Position numbers and translations under genes: made by a program
Source of the DNA: an uncultured Fastidiosipila sp.
GTDB lineage: Bacteria; Bacillota; Clostridia; Saccharofermentanales; Fastidiosipilaceae
Direction: 5' to 3'
Assembly (NCBI GenBank): GCA_938014865.1
Contig: CALLQJ010000125.1
Span: forward strand, 1-7,695
DNA: 7,695 bases
In this document: positions 6,176 to 7,695 of the stretch, one piece after another
Position numbering within the stretch: position 1 is the stretch's first letter
Layout: each line of letters opens with the position of its first letter
The notes under the pieces: model-generated
Database searches by the model: none
What the model saw: only the letters and a program-made list of their open reading frames with translations
What the model was told of the DNA's origin: nothing

Positions 6176-7695
6176 AAACTCCTGATCTCATCCGCTCCGG
6201 GCATGATAATCTCATCCGGATTTTTACCCGCCGGGACCATCGGAAAGACGTTTTCTTCCTTTTTGATAAAGAGTCTTGTAAGGAAGGGACCGTCTGCCGC
6301 ATCCGCTTCGGCCAGAGCCGTTTCCAGTTCTTCCGCTGTTCTGACGTCGCGGCCGGGTATATTATAGGCCGCTGCTATTTTAACAAAATCCGGGTTATTG
6401 TCCAGATCAGACTGGCTGTAGTGTTCATGAAAGAAGAGGTTCTGCCACTGCCTCACCATGCCTAAGGTCGCATTGTCATAAATAAAAATCTTGACGGGCA
6501 GCTTAAAGCGGTCGATGGTGCCCAGTTCCTGGATGACCATCTGAAAGCCGCCGTCTCCCACCAGGGCCAGAACCGGTCTTTTTCCTTCTGCTGCGAGAGC
6601 AGCACCGGCTGCGGCCGGCAGGCCGAAGCCCATCGTGCCCAAGCCGCCGGAGGTGATGAAGCTTCGCGGCGACTCCACTTTAAAATACTGGGCCGCAAAC
6701 ATCTGATGCTGCCCGACGTCGGTAACGATAACGGGGTTGCGGCCGGCATAAAAGCTTGCGATGCGCCGGGTGACGTATTCCGGCAAAAGCGGCGTTTCCT
6801 TCTGCATGTAGCGTTCATCAATGACCTGCTCCATCTGCTCTTTTTTCTCCCGGAGCATCGTCTTCCAGGGCTTGAGCTTCTCCAGCCAGGCGTCCCGGAT
6901 GCCGGCATCTTCTGCCATATAGGCTTCAATCTGCTGCTTCAGCTTTTTCAAAAAGCAGGCGGCATCGGCCTCAATGCCTAAGTCCACGACCACATTTTTA
7001 TTGATCTCGGAGGAATCGATATCGCAGTGGATTATGATCCGCTCTTTTTCCCGGTATTTTACGGGATCTCCGATGACCCGGTCACTGAAACGGCAGCCGA
7101 CCGCTAAAAGAAGATCGCATTGATCCAAAGCGGCATTGGCCTGTAAAGAACCGTGCATGCCGGCAAAGCCGAGGTAATCCGGATTATCTGAAGGCACCGT
7201 TCCGAGTCCCATCGAGGTCACCGCGACCGGCAGCGGCAAAACGTCACATAAAGCCTTTAAAGCTTCGGGCGCTCCCGGGGAAATATTCACGCCCCCGCCG
7301 ACCAGCAGCAAAGGCCTTTCGGCTTTTTTCAAAAAGGGCAGGACTTCACTGTCATGCGAAAAACGCTGCGTTGCCCGCGGCTCCACCCGTTTAAAAGCCC
7401 GCAGTGCGTGCTGTTGTTCGGGAATTGCGGCCGAAAGAATATCTTTCGGGATATTCACCAGGACCGGGCCGGGCCGGCCTTCGGTCGTCAGGGCCCAGGC
7501 TTCTTCCAGAAGCGGAAGCAGCTTGTTTTCGTCCATGATCAGATAATTGCCCTTGGTGATCGGCTCGGTGATGCCGGTAATGTCTGCTTCCTGAAAGGCA
7601 TCGCGGCCCGTATCTTTCCGGGCCACGGCCCCCGTCACCGCAAAGACCGGCACGGAGTCGAGCATGGCGTCGGTCAGTCCCGTGACCAGGTTGGT
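6172..7695 (-). CDS. ilvB: Acetolactate synthase large (catalytic) subunit, N-terminus beyond the window
   Basis: This enzyme condenses two pyruvates to 2-acetolactate (or pyruvate plus 2-oxobutyrate to acetohydroxybutyrate), the first common step of valine, leucine and isoleucine synthesis. The frame is open to the right edge. Residues upstream of the internal ATG at 7665 (TNLVTGLTDA) match the family, so that ATG is not the start and roughly 70-75 N-terminal residues, including the catalytic glutamate, are missing. From the first visible codon: DAFQEADITGIT (32-43), K48 in ITKGNYL, GRPGPVLVNIPKD (73-85), GGGVNISPG (133-141), GFAGMHGS (176-183), CRFSDRVIGDP (201-211), TDVGQHQMFAAQYF (325-338), TSGGLGTMGFGLPAA (348-362) and the thiamine diphosphate/Mg site VGDGG (379-383) to DN (407-408), LGMVRQWQ (411-418), then ENVFPMVPAG (481-490). 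Oddities are GAV where GQV is usual (residues 22-24) and D407 in place of the first Asn of the usual NN pair. No ilvN small subunit follows. Confidence 0.93.
   Translation of the reverse strand, partial: TNLVTGLTDAMLDSVPVFAVTGAVARKDTGRDAFQEADITGITEPITKGNYLIMDENKLLPLLEEAWALTTEGRPGPVLVNIPKDILSAAIPEQQHALRAFKRVEPRATQRFSHDSEVLPFLKKAERPLLLVGGGVNISPGAPEALKALCDVLPLPVAVTSMGLGTVPSDNPDYLGFAGMHGSLQANAALDQCDLLLAVGCRFSDRVIGDPVKYREKERIIIHCDIDSSEINKNVVVDLGIEADAACFLKKLKQQIEAYMAEDAGIRDAWLEKLKPWKTMLREKKEQMEQVIDERYMQKETPLLPEYVTRRIASFYAGRNPVIVTDVGQHQMFAAQYFKVESPRSFITSGGLGTMGFGLPAAAGAALAAEGKRPVLALVGDGGFQMVIQELGTIDRFKLPVKIFIYDNATLGMVRQWQNLFFHEHYSQSDLDNNPDFVKIAAAYNIPGRDVRTAEELETALAEADAADGPFLTRLFIKKEENVFPMVPAGKNPDEIIMPGADEIRSL

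Noticed and set aside
6462..6929. Second minus-strand open frame within ilvB
   Set aside because: It overlaps ilvB in another frame and reads as a Ser/Arg/Trp-rich shadow. The ilvB frame keeps all its motifs through this stretch, so there is no frameshift.
7663..7665. ATG at 7665 as the ilvB start
   Set aside because: Residues upstream of it in the same frame (TNLVTGLTDA) match acetolactate synthase, so the true start lies beyond the right edge.

Overview
The window looks like ordinary chromosomal DNA from a Firmicute, most likely of the Clostridia or a related class. The basis is a pgi of about 447 residues with Clostridia-like motifs, two B12-binding radical SAM families that are frequent in anaerobic Firmicutes, moderate GC and strong Shine-Dalgarno sites. 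This placement is inferred from protein style only; no rRNA or marker alignment was possible.

All six recognised genes lie on the minus strand, so they are transcribed from the right edge to the left. In that order they are: ilvB (acetolactate synthase large subunit, 5' end outside the window); a DUF4080-type B12-binding radical SAM protein; pgi (glucose-6-phosphate isomerase); a TIGR03960-type B12-binding radical SAM protein; its usual partner of the TIGR03936/DUF2344 family; and the 5' part of rsmA/ksgA (16S rRNA dimethyladenosine transferase). Packing is very tight. There are ATGA stop/start overlaps at ilvB/radical SAM and DUF2344/rsmA, a 14-nt overlap between TIGR03960 and DUF2344, an 18-nt gap after pgi and a 52-nt gap before pgi. 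No convincing terminator is seen, so the run reads as one operon or a chain of co-transcribed genes. There is no stretch over 300 bases without a gene.

Functionally the group is mixed: branched-chain amino acid synthesis, glycolysis/gluconeogenesis, rRNA modification and two uncharacterised radical SAM systems. The TIGR03960 + DUF2344 pair leads directly into a ribosome-maturation gene (rsmA). The other radical SAM protein is translationally coupled to ilvB.

The main anomaly is at the left edge. RsmA similarity stops near base 85, and the remaining 84 bases jump to about 71% GC (the next 84 are about 46%). They carry a coding-like stretch in a different frame ending in TAA. This looks like a chimeric contig end or a disrupted rsmA rather than a normal gene end. 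I saw no tRNA, rRNA, CRISPR array, insertion sequence or riboswitch, and no clear case for a new multi-gene system beyond the radical SAM arrangement.
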